A program made the translations under genes and the position numbers. The notes beneath the pieces were generated by a model, which made no database searches, was not told the DNA's origin, and saw only the letters and a list, made by a program, of their open reading frames with translations. 32,472 nucleotides of DNA from Prevotella sp. UBA1378 (GTDB lineage: Bacteria; Bacteroidota; Bacteroidia; Bacteroidales; Bacteroidaceae), in the NCBI GenBank assembly GCA_002305505.1, contig DBRC01000058.1, positions 1-32,472 of the forward strand, written 5' to 3'. Position 1 is the stretch's first letter. Every line of letters begins with the position of its first letter. Positions 6,879-15,373 of this stretch are shown here, piece after piece.

Positions 6879-8900
6879 ATGATAGTTTGCATTGCAGAGA
6901 AACCGAGCGTAGCCAAGGATATTGCACGCATCCTGGGAGCCAATGCCTCGTACGACGGGTACATGGAGGGAAACGGTTACCAGGTGACATGGACTTTCGG
7001 CCACCTTTGCACGCTGAAAGAACCCGACGATTATACGCCCCTATGGAAGTATTGGAGCCTCAGCGCACTGCCCATGATACCGCAACGCTTCGGAATCAAG
7101 CTGATTGAAGACAAAGGGATACAGAAGCAGTTTGCCACCATCGAACGGCTGATGCAGGCGGCGGACGGCATCATCAACTGTGGCGACGCCGGGCAGGAGG
7201 GCGAACTGATACAGCGGTGGGTGATGCAGAAGGCCGGAGCCAAATGCCCCGTACGCCGGCTGTGGATATCGTCGATGACCGACGAGGCCATACGCGACGG
7301 CTTTCAGATGCTGAAAGACCAGACTGAATATCAGCCGCTGTACCTTGCCGGACTGTCGCGCGCCATCGGCGACTGGATACTGGGCATAAACGCTACGAGG
7401 CTCTACACGCTGAAGTACGGGCAAAACAGGCAGGTGCTGAGCATCGGGCGCGTGCAAACGCCCACGCTCGCACTCATCGTAAACCGGCAGAAGGAAATAG
7501 AGAACTTCAAGCCGGAGGCTTACTGGATTCTGTCAACTACCTACCGCGACACGGTGTTCAACGCCACAAAAGGAAAATTCACGAAGAAAGAAGAGGGCGG
7601 GGAGTTTCTGCAAGCCATTACGGGAAAACCTTTCACCGTGACCGACGTGCAAAAGAAAAACGGCACGGAGGCGCCGCCCCATCTCTACGACCTTACCTCG
7701 CTGCAGGTAGACTGCAACAAGAAATATGCGATGAGCGCCGAAATGACGCTCAACATCATTCAGCAACTATACGAGCGCAAGCTCACGACTTACCCCCGCG
7801 TAGACACCCAGTTCCTAAGCGATGACATCTACCCCAAATGCCCCGTGATACTGGCCGGAATACGCGGGTACGAACAGTTTACACAGCCGCTGGCAGGAAA
7901 GAAATTACCGAAGTCGAAAAAGATATTCGACACCTCGAAAGTAACCGATCACCATGCTATAATCCCCACCGGCGTGCCGGCCACGAACTTGACCGACATG
8001 GAAAAGCACGTGTACGACCTCATCACCCGCCGCTTTATATCGGCATTCTACCCCGACTGCAAGTTTGCTACAACAACGGTGCTCGGGAAGGTGGAGGACA
8101 TAGAATTCAAGGTGGCCGGAAAAACAATCCTCGAACCCGGATGGCGCACCGTTTACGCAAAAGACGTGCAGACCAGCGAGGAAGACGACACGAAGAAAGA
8201 CGACGAAGAGCGTACGCTGCCCGAATTCGTAAAGGGCGAAAGTGGCAGCCATGTTCCGAGCTTGACCGAGAAATGGACTACACCGCCGAAGTTTTATACC
8301 GAAGCTACACTGCTGCGCGCCATGGAAACGGCTGGAAAATTCGTTGAAGACGAGGAGCTGCGCGCCGCATTGAAAGAGAACGGCATCGGGCGCCCCTCGT
8401 CGAGGGCAGGCATCATCGAAACACTATTCAAGCGTCATTACATTAAACGCGAACGCAAAAACCTGATTGCCACCCCAACGGGTATCGAGCTGATCGACCT
8501 TATTCACGAGGAACTGCTGAAGAGCTGCGAACTGACGGGTATCTGGGAAAAGAAGTTGCGCGACATCGAGCACAAGACTTACGACCCGGCCCTGTTCATT
8601 GAAGAGCTGAAACTGCAAATCAATGACATCGTGAAAAGGGTACTCGCAGACAACAGTAACCGCAGGGTTACCACCTTGACCGATGCCGACCTGAAAAAAA
8701 AGATGGCACCGAAAGCTGAGCAGGCACCTAAGCCGAAAGCACCGCGCAAACCAAAACAAAAGGACTTGAAAGCCGGCGACGCGCTCATCGGGCAGACATG
8801 CCCCGAATGCGGGAAAGGGAAAATCATAAAGGGGAGGGGCGCCTACGGCTGTTCGTGCTGGAAAGACGGCTGCGCATTCCGCCTGCCTTTCGACAAATGA
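6879..8900 (+). CDS. topB: DNA topoisomerase III (type IA)
   Basis: A 673-residue type IA topoisomerase, which relaxes negative supercoils and decatenates DNA by single-strand passage. The N-terminal Toprim domain has the conserved E7 in AEKPS and the acidic motif at 101-109 (CGDAGQEGE). SIGRVQTPTLALIV (188-201) is a core family motif. The catalytic tyrosine is Y305 in TTYPRVDT. A lysine-rich linker leads to one zinc-ribbon-like element at the C-terminus (CPECGKG...CSCWKDGC). In the Toprim motif the second acidic residue of the usual DxDxE is glycine (D103-A-G105-Q-E107). I believe this is shared by Bacteroidetes TopB rather than being a defect. It has its own promoter. Confidence 0.93.
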   Translation: MIVCIAEKPSVAKDIARILGANASYDGYMEGNGYQVTWTFGHLCTLKEPDDYTPLWKYWSLSALPMIPQRFGIKLIEDKGIQKQFATIERLMQAADGIINCGDAGQEGELIQRWVMQKAGAKCPVRRLWISSMTDEAIRDGFQMLKDQTEYQPLYLAGLSRAIGDWILGINATRLYTLKYGQNRQVLSIGRVQTPTLALIVNRQKEIENFKPEAYWILSTTYRDTVFNATKGKFTKKEEGGEFLQAITGKPFTVTDVQKKNGTEAPPHLYDLTSLQVDCNKKYAMSAEMTLNIIQQLYERKLTTYPRVDTQFLSDDIYPKCPVILAGIRGYEQFTQPLAGKKLPKSKKIFDTSKVTDHHAIIPTGVPATNLTDMEKHVYDLITRRFISAFYPDCKFATTTVLGKVEDIEFKVAGKTILEPGWRTVYAKDVQTSEEDDTKKDDEERTLPEFVKGESGSHVPSLTEKWTTPPKFYTEATLLRAMETAGKFVEDEELRAALKENGIGRPSSRAGIIETLFKRHYIKRERKNLIATPTGIELIDLIHEELLKSCELTGIWEKKLRDIEHKTYDPALFIEELKLQINDIVKRVLADNSNRRVTTLTDADLKKKMAPKAEQAPKPKAPRKPKQKDLKAGDALIGQTCPECGKGKIIKGRGAYGCSCWKDGCAFRLPFDK

Positions 8901-8957
8901 CGAAACGCTTGGGATAGGCACACAATAAAAGGCGAAGGTAAACGTTTATTATTCGGT

Positions 8958-11024
8958 ATGCGCAAAATATTCACCATATTATATATAGCCGTTGCCGCCA
9001 TTGCCCTTGTAGGCTGTGGCGCCGACGCCGCCATGAAGAAAGGCGATAAGTTTTATGCCTTAGGCGAATATTTCGATGCAGCCAACCAATACAGGAAAGC
9101 TTACTCGCAGACACCTACCAAAGAAAGGGATACCCGGGGAAAGCGGGCATTGAAGATGGCCGAATGCTACCGGCGCATCAACTATACGCAAAAAGCCATT
9201 GCCAGCTACAACAATGCCATACGGTATGGGCAGGCAGACAGCATGACCCACTTCTACTTGGCACAGCAACTGATGAAGAACGGCAGCTACAAAGAGGCCG
9301 CCAAGGAATTCCAGGTACAGCTCGACTCAATGCCCGGCCACAGGCTGGCACGCATAGGGCTGCGCTCTGCCCAACAGGCCCCGAAATGGAAAGAGGCCGG
9401 TTCGCAATATACCGTCAGGCGCGAAAACCTGTTCAACTCACGGCGGGCAGACTATTCGCCCATGTTGGCCGGCGATGAATACGAGCAACTCTACTTCACG
9501 TCGACCCGCAATCAAGCGCGCGGCGACGAGCTGAGCGGCATCACGGGAACCAAGAACGGCGACATATTCATGTCACAAAAAGATGAGAAGGGGAAATGGC
9601 AAAAGCCGGAGGTTATCGACACGGAGCTGAATTCCGACTTCGATGAAGGCGCCTGCGCTTTCAGCCCCGACTCGAAAACCATGTACCTGACGCAATGCAA
9701 GACCGACCCGGCCAGTCCGCGGTATGCACAAATCAGCACATCCAAACGCTCGGATGCAGCATGGGGCTCCTCTACCCCACTCGACATTACGAAAGACACG
9801 CTATCGAGCTATGCACATCCGGCTGTATCACCCGACGGCGAATGGCTCTACTTCACCAGCGACATGCCCGGCGGCATGGGCGGACTGGACATCTGGCGCA
9901 TCCGCCTGACAAGCAATGGAATGGGTGGGGTGGAAAACCTCGGGGCGCCCATCAATACCGAAGGCGACGAGGAGTTCCCCACTTTCCGGCCCAACGGCGA
10001 CTTATATTTCTCCTCAAACGGGCATCCCGGTATGGGCGGACTGGATATCTACATCGCCAAGCCCGATACGTCGGAAACCGGCGGATGGAAAATTGAACAT
10101 CCCGGATTCCCGCTCAACTCACAGGGCGACGACTTCGGCATGACTTTCGAAGGGTTGCGCAACCAGGGTTTTTTCTCTTCAAACCGTGGCGACGGGAAAG
10201 GATGGGACCACATCTACAGCTTCGTCAATCCGGAAATCGTACAAACCGTAAAGGGATGGGTATACGAGCAGGAAGCTTACGAACTTCCGAACGCATTGGT
10301 ATACATGGTGGGCAACGACGGCACCAACCTGAAACTGAGCGTAAAGGGCGACGGTTCTTTCACACAGGAAATCAAGCCCAATGTCGACTATGTATTGCTG
10401 GGCACGTGCAAGGGTTACCTCAACCACAAGGAGCAGCTACGCGTAGAGCCTGTCACAGAGTCGAAGGAGTACGTACTGCAATTCCCATTGGCCAGCATCA
10501 CCGCCCCAGTGCTTATCGACAACATCTTCTACGATTTCGACAAAGCAACCCTCCGGCCCGAATCAACCGTGGCGCTCGATGAGCTCATCAAGCTACTCAA
10601 CGAAAACCCGAACGTGACCATCGAACTAAGCGCCCATTGCGACTATCGCGGGCCAGCTGCCTACAACAAGGCACTCTCGCAGCGACGGGCAGAAGCTGTC
10701 GTAAGCTACCTGATAGAGCATGGCATAGAGAAAGATCGCCTGTCGCCCGTAGGCTACGGAAAGGACAAGCCGAAGACCGTCCGCAAAAAGCTGACGGAGA
10801 AATACGCATTCCTGAAAGAAGGCGATGCACTGAGCGAGGATTTCATCAAAAAGCTTAATCCCGAAGAACAAGAAACCTGCAACCAGTTGAACCGCCGCAC
10901 GGAGTTTATCGTATTGCGCACCACGTACGGCATGTTCGACAAAGAGGGTAAACTGAAAAATCCTCCCAAGCCGAAACCGGCAAAGGAGGAAACAACGCCT
11001 TCGCTTGAAGACGACTTATTCTGA
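8958..11024 (+). CDS. PorE-like OmpA-family outer-membrane lipoprotein (TPR, PD40 propeller, OmpA)
   Basis: A 688-residue lipoprotein. The signal peptide ends in a lipobox with C20 (ALVGC). Domains in order are TPR-like helical repeats (about 25-150), a PD40/WD40-type propeller (about 165-425; repeated segments such as SPDGEWLYFTSDMPGGMGGLDIW and FSSNGHPGMGGLDIY), a small carboxypeptidase-regulatory-like beta domain (about 430-510), and a C-terminal OmpA peptidoglycan-binding domain (about 520-660). The OmpA part carries FYDFDKATLRPES and the diaminopimelate-binding pattern HCDYRGPAAYNKALSQRRA. This order and length match PorE of Porphyromonas gingivalis, which links the type IX secretion system to peptidoglycan. 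No other secretion gene is present here, so it could instead be a paralogue with a general envelope role. It starts 57 bp after topB; I see no clear promoter of its own. Confidence 0.8.
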   Translation: MRKIFTILYIAVAAIALVGCGADAAMKKGDKFYALGEYFDAANQYRKAYSQTPTKERDTRGKRALKMAECYRRINYTQKAIASYNNAIRYGQADSMTHFYLAQQLMKNGSYKEAAKEFQVQLDSMPGHRLARIGLRSAQQAPKWKEAGSQYTVRRENLFNSRRADYSPMLAGDEYEQLYFTSTRNQARGDELSGITGTKNGDIFMSQKDEKGKWQKPEVIDTELNSDFDEGACAFSPDSKTMYLTQCKTDPASPRYAQISTSKRSDAAWGSSTPLDITKDTLSSYAHPAVSPDGEWLYFTSDMPGGMGGLDIWRIRLTSNGMGGVENLGAPINTEGDEEFPTFRPNGDLYFSSNGHPGMGGLDIYIAKPDTSETGGWKIEHPGFPLNSQGDDFGMTFEGLRNQGFFSSNRGDGKGWDHIYSFVNPEIVQTVKGWVYEQEAYELPNALVYMVGNDGTNLKLSVKGDGSFTQEIKPNVDYVLLGTCKGYLNHKEQLRVEPVTESKEYVLQFPLASITAPVLIDNIFYDFDKATLRPESTVALDELIKLLNENPNVTIELSAHCDYRGPAAYNKALSQRRAEAVVSYLIEHGIEKDRLSPVGYGKDKPKTVRKKLTEKYAFLKEGDALSEDFIKKLNPEEQETCNQLNRRTEFIVLRTTYGMFDKEGKLKNPPKPKPAKEETTPSLEDDLF

Positions 11025-11053
11025 AACGAGCGCTATGATGACAAACGCTCGTT
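11025..11053. terminator. Weak bidirectional hairpin between convergent genes
   Basis: AACGAGCG (11025-11032) and CGCTCGTT (11046-11053) form an 8-bp stem with a 13-nt loop. It begins directly after the PorE-like stop and overlaps the end of the convergent DUF5056 gene. There is no T-tract, so termination efficiency is doubtful. Confidence 0.3.
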
Positions 11054-11380
11054 GTCCAACAACTCGTAGATACCGACGCCCAACAGCGTTGCAGCCGTTA
11101 CCATCAGCATCGGCAGATTGATATGCGGCAGCTGCATGGTGGGAAGCGTGCGCACAAATACTTCGATGTAAGTGATGAGAAGCTCGCCGCCGCGTAAATA
11201 GATGAACAATGCCACGGCCAAAGCAACGCAGAACACCGTCCACACCCGTGCCAAACGGTCGGCACGCCACGGCAGGCGGTGCATCACGCGCTGGCTGAAT
11301 CCATTGTCTTCAATCGTCTGGCGGGCAGCCTCTTGAAAGAAACTTTCTAATAATTTATCGTTATCTCCGGTCATATCCAT
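11033..11380 (-). CDS. DUF5056 membrane protein, candidate anti-sigma factor
   Basis: A 115-residue protein that resembles the DUF5056 family of Bacteroidales. It has a cytoplasmic N-terminal segment of about 42 residues (LLESFFQEAARQTIEDNGFS and onward) followed by two transmembrane helices (about 46-65 and 82-107). Its start lies inside the end of the ECF sigma gene (20-bp overlap), so the two are coupled. A short cytoplasmic helix joined to a membrane anchor and encoded right after an ECF sigma factor is the usual layout of an anti-sigma factor. No zinc-binding HxxxCxxC motif is present, so this role is inference. Confidence 0.7.
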   Translation of the reverse strand: MDMTGDNDKLLESFFQEAARQTIEDNGFSQRVMHRLPWRADRLARVWTVFCVALAVALFIYLRGGELLITYIEVFVRTLPTMQLPHINLPMLMVTAATLLGVGIYELLDNERLSS

Positions 11381-11903
11381 TCTGTTTTAAGTAAGTAGCC
11401 AATTTTTCTTTTCCCCGTGACAGATGGGATTTGACAGTGCCTTGCGGCATTCCCGTAATCTCGGAAATCTTCTCTATCGGCTGTCCGTCTATTAATTGCA
11501 GTGTGATGCACGTCCGTTCGTCGGGCTTCAGCCTTGCCAGCGCATCATAGACATCCATTTTCGTATTGCAGTCGGTTCCAACAGAGTTGAGCCGCGCCGC
11601 TGCCGGCGAATCCATGCCGTCGGTGGCATGGTGGCTGCGCAGATAGTCGTACAGTACATTATAGGCTATGCGGTACAACCAAGTGGCGAAACTCGATAAA
11701 CCGCGGAATTTCCCTATGCTCGTATAGGCTTTAACGAAGGTATCCTGCGCTAAGTCATCGCTCAACTGTACATCCCCCAGTGTCTGGTTCAGAAAGAACC
11801 TGCGAACAGGCGACTGGTATTTGCGCACAAGCTGGTCGAAAGCCCGCTTATTGCGAAATACCGCCACCTGCATCACGAGAGATGTATCATTGATTGCTTC
11901 CAT
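11361..11903 (-). CDS. ECF-type RNA polymerase sigma factor (sigma-70 family)
   Basis: A 180-residue protein with region 2 (about 15-85: FDQLVRKYQSPVRRFFLNQ, DDLAQDTFVKAYTSIGKFRG, FATWLYRIAYNVLYDYLR) and region 4 (about 118-172: LARLKPDERTCITLQLIDGQPIEKISEITGMPQGTVKSHLSRGKEKL with its helix-turn-helix). These direct RNA polymerase to a stress regulon. The start codon directly abuts the stop of the PspC gene, and the gene overlaps the DUF5056 gene by 20 bp. It is the third gene of the four-gene minus-strand operon, an unusual place for a sigma factor, since it would be made only after two membrane proteins. Confidence 0.93.
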   Translation of the reverse strand: MEAINDTSLVMQVAVFRNKRAFDQLVRKYQSPVRRFFLNQTLGDVQLSDDLAQDTFVKAYTSIGKFRGLSSFATWLYRIAYNVLYDYLRSHHATDGMDSPAAARLNSVGTDCNTKMDVYDALARLKPDERTCITLQLIDGQPIEKISEITGMPQGTVKSHLSRGKEKLATYLKQNGYDRR

Positions 11904-12110
11904 TTAAAACCTTTCCAAGCGGTTCTTTTCCGGGATTATCAACCATAGTATAGGATACAGCAGGATGCCGCTGAATGCCGTGAAGAAGGTAAGCACGGCA
12001 TACCCCACGCGCACGAGGGTCGGATCTGCATCTATATATTCAGCGAAGCCGCCGCATACACCGCCGATTACCTTATCGGCCGAGCGTGTCAATCGTTTAT
12101 TACTGCTCAT
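11904..12110 (-). CDS. PspC-domain membrane protein
   Basis: A 68-residue protein consisting of a single PspC domain: KRLTRSADKVIGGVCGGFAEYIDADPTLVRV followed by one long hydrophobic stretch (about 35-60) and a charged end. PspC proteins take part in envelope (phage-shock) stress signalling. Here the domain is coupled to an ECF sigma gene. It overlaps the end of the upstream DUF6249 gene by 11 bp and its stop touches the sigma start. I infer that it monitors membrane state for the sigma factor. Confidence 0.9.
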   Translation of the reverse strand: MSSNKRLTRSADKVIGGVCGGFAEYIDADPTLVRVGYAVLTFFTAFSGILLYPILWLIIPEKNRLERF

Positions 12111-12744
12111 AGTCGTTTTTTATTTGTTCATTGTTTATATTATGTTTTCTTGATGTCCGCGCAATCACCAGTTTACCCAGTCCCATGAAGAGCACGAGGA
12201 AGCCTACGCCGATTCCGGCATCCATTTCGATAAACCAAAAGAAGATGATCAGCCCGATACCAACAAAGCTCTGCCTTATCCCGCTGTTCCAAGTGCCGTC
12301 GTCGACCGGTGGTGCACCTTTCAACAACTGGTCGGGTATAGGCTGCCCGCTTCTCATCGCCATTTCTGCCAGTTTCATTTTCTGCTTGCGGTTCTTATAA
12401 ATGAAATAGAACACCAAAGCGATGATGATCACCGGCGATAACACGAAGATGCTAAGAATAGCAACGATGGCTACGATGGCATCGGGGATATGGTCGGACA
12501 TGCCCCAGAACCGGTAGAAACCGCCGGCATCATCATCGTCGTCCATGCCCGTTTGCTGCGCAGCTCCCTGATACATTACCGTATCGGTTGTATCTGAATA
12601 TGCCTCCAAAGCATCCTTCTCTGTAGAATCGGCCACCACGGCCGTACGTGGATGGTGGCGATGTGTCTGTGCTGCCGATTCGCCCCCCATGCCGAGCGCC
12701 AGAATCATGGCGAATGCAATTAAATACTTCTTCATATCAGTCAT
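12100..12744 (-). CDS. DUF6249 envelope membrane protein
   Basis: A 214-residue protein resembling DUF6249. A signal peptide (MKKYLIAFAMILALGMGGESAAQ) is followed by a soluble acidic segment with a run of aspartates (DDDDDAGG), a transmembrane helix (about residues 90-115), a basic cytoplasmic-looking segment (YKNRKQKMKLAEMAMRSGQPIPDQLL), and two closely spaced helices near the C-terminus. Start is the ATG at 12744 (MTDMKKYL) or 12735 (MKKYL); the first has the A-rich upstream sequence common in this phylum. It is first in the sigma operon. A longer frame upstream runs through the divergent promoters and is not real. Confidence 0.75.
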   Translation of the reverse strand: MTDMKKYLIAFAMILALGMGGESAAQTHRHHPRTAVVADSTEKDALEAYSDTTDTVMYQGAAQQTGMDDDDDAGGFYRFWGMSDHIPDAIVAIVAILSIFVLSPVIIIALVFYFIYKNRKQKMKLAEMAMRSGQPIPDQLLKGAPPVDDGTWNSGIRQSFVGIGLIIFFWFIEMDAGIGVGFLVLFMGLGKLVIARTSRKHNINNEQIKNDYEQ

Positions 12745-12795
12745 TGTTTTTATTTTCTTTTTGTTTGTTAGACGCATCTTGCTACTAATAAGTTG

Positions 12796-12803
12796 CAAAG
12801 ATG
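12796..12803 (-). promoter_or_regulatory. Minus-strand -7 box of the sigma operon
   Basis: On the minus strand the sequence reads CATCTTTG, one base off TAnnTTTG, followed by C. It lies about 52 bp before the DUF6249 start. With the plus-strand -7 box at 12816-12823 it forms an inverted repeat (TTGCAAAG...CTTTGCAA). Confidence 0.45.
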
Positions 12804-12815
12804 CATTTTTTTTTT

Positions 12816-12823
12816 TAACTTTG
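12816..12823 (+). promoter_or_regulatory. Promoter -7 box of the rsmF-thyA-folA operon
   Basis: TAACTTTG is an exact match to TAnnTTTG. It is only 9 bp from the rsmF-like ATG at 12833, so the mRNA leader would be about 2-4 nt, or none. Confidence 0.6.
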
Positions 12824-12832
12824 CAAGCAATT

Positions 12833-14101
12833 ATGCCACTACCTGAAGAATTTCTATCATACACGCGGCGGATGATGGGCGAAGAGCTGTTCTCCACCTT
12901 CTTGCACGGCATGCAGGAAGAACCGTCTGCAAGCATCCGGCTCAACCCGCTGAAGTGCCCTTCGCTGCGGCCGGAGGAAAGCGAACCGGTGCCATGGTGC
13001 AAAGACGGATACTATCTGAAAAGCCGCCCCAATTTTACGGTCGACCCTTTATTGCATGCAGGCTATTATTACGTACAGGAAGCCTCGTCGATGTTTATCG
13101 ACCGCGTGCTGCGCCAATATGTGCCATCGCCCGTATATATGCTCGACCTTTGTGCAGCCCCCGGCGGCAAGTCGACGGCGGCCAGGGCGGCCTTGCCTGC
13201 CGGAAGTTTGCTCGTAAGCAACGAGCCTGTCCGCCAACGGGCGCAGATACTATCGGAGAACATACAAAAGTGGGGGCATCCCGAGTGCATCGTAACGAAT
13301 AATTACCCCATTGATTTCAGGCGCGGCAAACTGATGTTCGACGTTATCTTGTGCGATGTGCCCTGCTCGGGCGAAGGCATGTTCAGGAAGAATCCCGAGG
13401 CCATTGCTGAATGGAGCCCGCAGAATGTGGAGAGATGCAGCCAACTGCAGCGCGAAATCGTAGCCGACGCATGGCAATGCCTGCGGCCCAACGGTCTGCT
13501 TATCTACTCTACATGCACCTACAACACGAAAGAAAACGAGGAAAATGTGGCATGGCTTTGCGCCGAACTGGGTGCAAGCGTGCTGCCGGCCGACACCTGT
13601 GCCGACTGGAACATAACCGGCTCGCTGCTCGAAGGATTCCAAGCGCCTGTCTACCGCTTCATTCCCGGAAAGACCCGGGGTGAAGGGCTCTTTATGGCAG
13701 TATTGAGGAAACCGGCAGGCAACACCGGGCCAACCCATGAAAAAAGCATGCGCGACCAGATTAGAAAGGCATTAAAACCGCTCTACGACGGTGTACCCGA
13801 AGCTACGGCGAAAGGTAAAGACCGCATACCCAGCCAGGCGCAAGCACTGGCCATAGGCGCCCCCAACAGCGACTATCCGCACGTGGAGCTCAGCTACGGA
13901 CAGGCCATGCAGTATCTGCGCCGCGAAGCCATAGCGATAGCCGATGCCCCGCGCGGCCTTGTGCTCATGACCTTCCTCGGCGCCCCGCTCGGTTTCGCCA
14001 AGAACATCGGGAACCGCGCGAACAACCTCTATCCGCAAGAATGGAAAATAAAAACGACCCATATACCCGAAGAATATGAAACAATACTTAGACTTGCTTA
14101 A
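12833..14101 (+). CDS. rRNA cytosine-C5 methyltransferase, RsmF/NOL1/NOP2/Sun family
   Basis: A 422-residue S-adenosylmethionine-dependent RNA m5C methyltransferase. It begins with the usual LPEEFLSYTRRMMGEE segment; then comes the SAM-binding motif LDLCAAPGGKSTAAR, the DVPCSGEGMFRKNP motif with its proline-cysteine, and the second catalytic cysteine in STCTYNTKENEENV. A C-terminal RsmF-type domain follows (about 300-422). The target is probably 16S rRNA, as for E. coli RsmF, but the exact base is not deducible. An open frame continues upstream to 12689, but it runs through the divergent promoters, and the family N-terminus starts at 12833. It overlaps thyA by 26 bp. Confidence 0.9.
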   Translation: MPLPEEFLSYTRRMMGEELFSTFLHGMQEEPSASIRLNPLKCPSLRPEESEPVPWCKDGYYLKSRPNFTVDPLLHAGYYYVQEASSMFIDRVLRQYVPSPVYMLDLCAAPGGKSTAARAALPAGSLLVSNEPVRQRAQILSENIQKWGHPECIVTNNYPIDFRRGKLMFDVILCDVPCSGEGMFRKNPEAIAEWSPQNVERCSQLQREIVADAWQCLRPNGLLIYSTCTYNTKENEENVAWLCAELGASVLPADTCADWNITGSLLEGFQAPVYRFIPGKTRGEGLFMAVLRKPAGNTGPTHEKSMRDQIRKALKPLYDGVPEATAKGKDRIPSQAQALAIGAPNSDYPHVELSYGQAMQYLRREAIAIADAPRGLVLMTFLGAPLGFAKNIGNRANNLYPQEWKIKTTHIPEEYETILRLA

Positions 14102-14870
14102 CCGCATACTCACGGAAGGCACGCCGAAAGGCGACCGCACCGGAACCGGCACCATCGGCATATTCGGCAGTCAGGCGAGATACAACCTCGAAGACGGATT
14201 CCCGCTCCTCACGACAAAGAAACTGCACTTGAAATCGATTATCTACGAACTGCTGTGGTTCCTCCAGGGCGACACGAACGTGAAGTATCTACAAGAGCAC
14301 GGCGTAAGGATATGGAACGAATGGGCCGACGAAAACGGCGAGCTCGGCCCGGTATACGGGCACCAATGGCGCTCGTGGCCCGACTACGGTGGCGGGGTAA
14401 TCGACCAGATACAGAACGTTGTCGACCTGATAAAGCACAACCCCGACTCGCGCCGCATGATTGTGAACGCATGGAACGTGGCCGAAGTGGATAAGATGGC
14501 TCTGCCGCCTTGCCACACGATGTTCCAGTTCTACGCAGCGGAAGGGCGGTTATCGCTGCAACTCTACCAGCGCTCGGCCGACACGTTCCTCGGCGTGCCG
14601 TTCAACATAGCCTCCTATGCCCTGCTGCTACAGATGATGGCACAGGTGACGGGGCTCCGCGCAGGCGACTTCATCCACACCACGGGCGATACGCACCTCT
14701 ACTTGAACCACTTGGAACAAGCCAAGCTGCAACTCACCCGCGAACCGCGCCAACTGCCGGTAATGAAAATCAACCCGGACGTAAAGAGCATATTCGACTT
14801 CAAGTACGAAGACTTCGAGCTCGAAGGCTACGACCCGTGGCCACACATCAAGGCGGAGGTAAGCGTATGA
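14076..14870 (+). CDS. thyA: Thymidylate synthase
   Basis: A 264-residue enzyme, the same length as E. coli ThyA. It converts dUMP to dTMP using methylene-tetrahydrofolate and releases dihydrofolate. Visible features are the phosphate-binding arginine near residue 21 (GDRTGTGT), the nucleophile C146 in MALPPCHTMFQFY, QRSADTFLGVPFNIASYA, and the C-terminal IKAEVSV. It overlaps the methyltransferase gene at the start and folA at the stop (ATGA), so production of DHFR is coupled to it. Confidence 0.97.
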   Translation: MKQYLDLLNRILTEGTPKGDRTGTGTIGIFGSQARYNLEDGFPLLTTKKLHLKSIIYELLWFLQGDTNVKYLQEHGVRIWNEWADENGELGPVYGHQWRSWPDYGGGVIDQIQNVVDLIKHNPDSRRMIVNAWNVAEVDKMALPPCHTMFQFYAAEGRLSLQLYQRSADTFLGVPFNIASYALLLQMMAQVTGLRAGDFIHTTGDTHLYLNHLEQAKLQLTREPRQLPVMKINPDVKSIFDFKYEDFELEGYDPWPHIKAEVSV

Positions 14871-15346
14871 ACATCAACATCATCGCAGCCGTGGCGCGCA
14901 ACCGGGCCATAGGCTATCAAAACCAGCTCATCTATTGGCTGCCCAACGACCTCAAACGGTTCAAGGCCCTCACTACGGGCCACACCATCATCATGGGGCG
15001 CAACACTTTCGAGAGCCTGCCGAAAGGCGCACTGCCCAATCGCCGCAACATCGTGCTGAGCCGTACGCAGGGCTGTTTCCCGGGATGCGACACGTATGCC
15101 TCGCTCGACGAAGCACTGCGGCACTGCCGCGACGACGAAGACGTATATATAATAGGTGGAGCAAGCCTTTACGAGCAAGCCATCGGAACGGCCGACCGGC
15201 TTTACCTGACCGAAGTAGACGACACGCCGCAGCTGGCCGACACCTTCTTCCCGCCCTACGCCGACTGGCGCATGGAACACAGGGAAGCTCACGATACCGA
15301 CGAGAAGCATGCTTACCGGTATGCCTTTGTCGACTACGTGCGGTAA
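14867..15346 (+). CDS. folA: Dihydrofolate reductase
   Basis: A 159-residue protein that reduces dihydrofolate, made by the preceding enzyme, back to tetrahydrofolate with NADPH. Family features are INIIAAVARNRAIGYQNQLIYWLPNDLKRFK at the N-terminus with the active-site acidic residue (WLPNDL), the NADPH-binding GRNTFESLP, and DVYIIGGASLYEQAI. The start overlaps the thyA stop as ATGA; a longer frame upstream lies inside thyA. Confidence 0.96.
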   Translation: MNINIIAAVARNRAIGYQNQLIYWLPNDLKRFKALTTGHTIIMGRNTFESLPKGALPNRRNIVLSRTQGCFPGCDTYASLDEALRHCRDDEDVYIIGGASLYEQAIGTADRLYLTEVDDTPQLADTFFPPYADWRMEHREAHDTDEKHAYRYAFVDYVR

Positions 15347-15373
15347 AAGTACTCTCACCCATCTCCCCAACGC

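Noticed and set aside
12689..12832. N-terminal extension of the methyltransferase gene
   Set aside because: It lies upstream of the predicted transcription start and inside the divergent gene; the family N-terminus begins at 12833.
12745..13002. N-terminal extension of the DUF6249 gene (minus strand)
   Set aside because: It would run through both divergent promoters and into the methyltransferase gene, and the signal peptide begins at 12744/12735.
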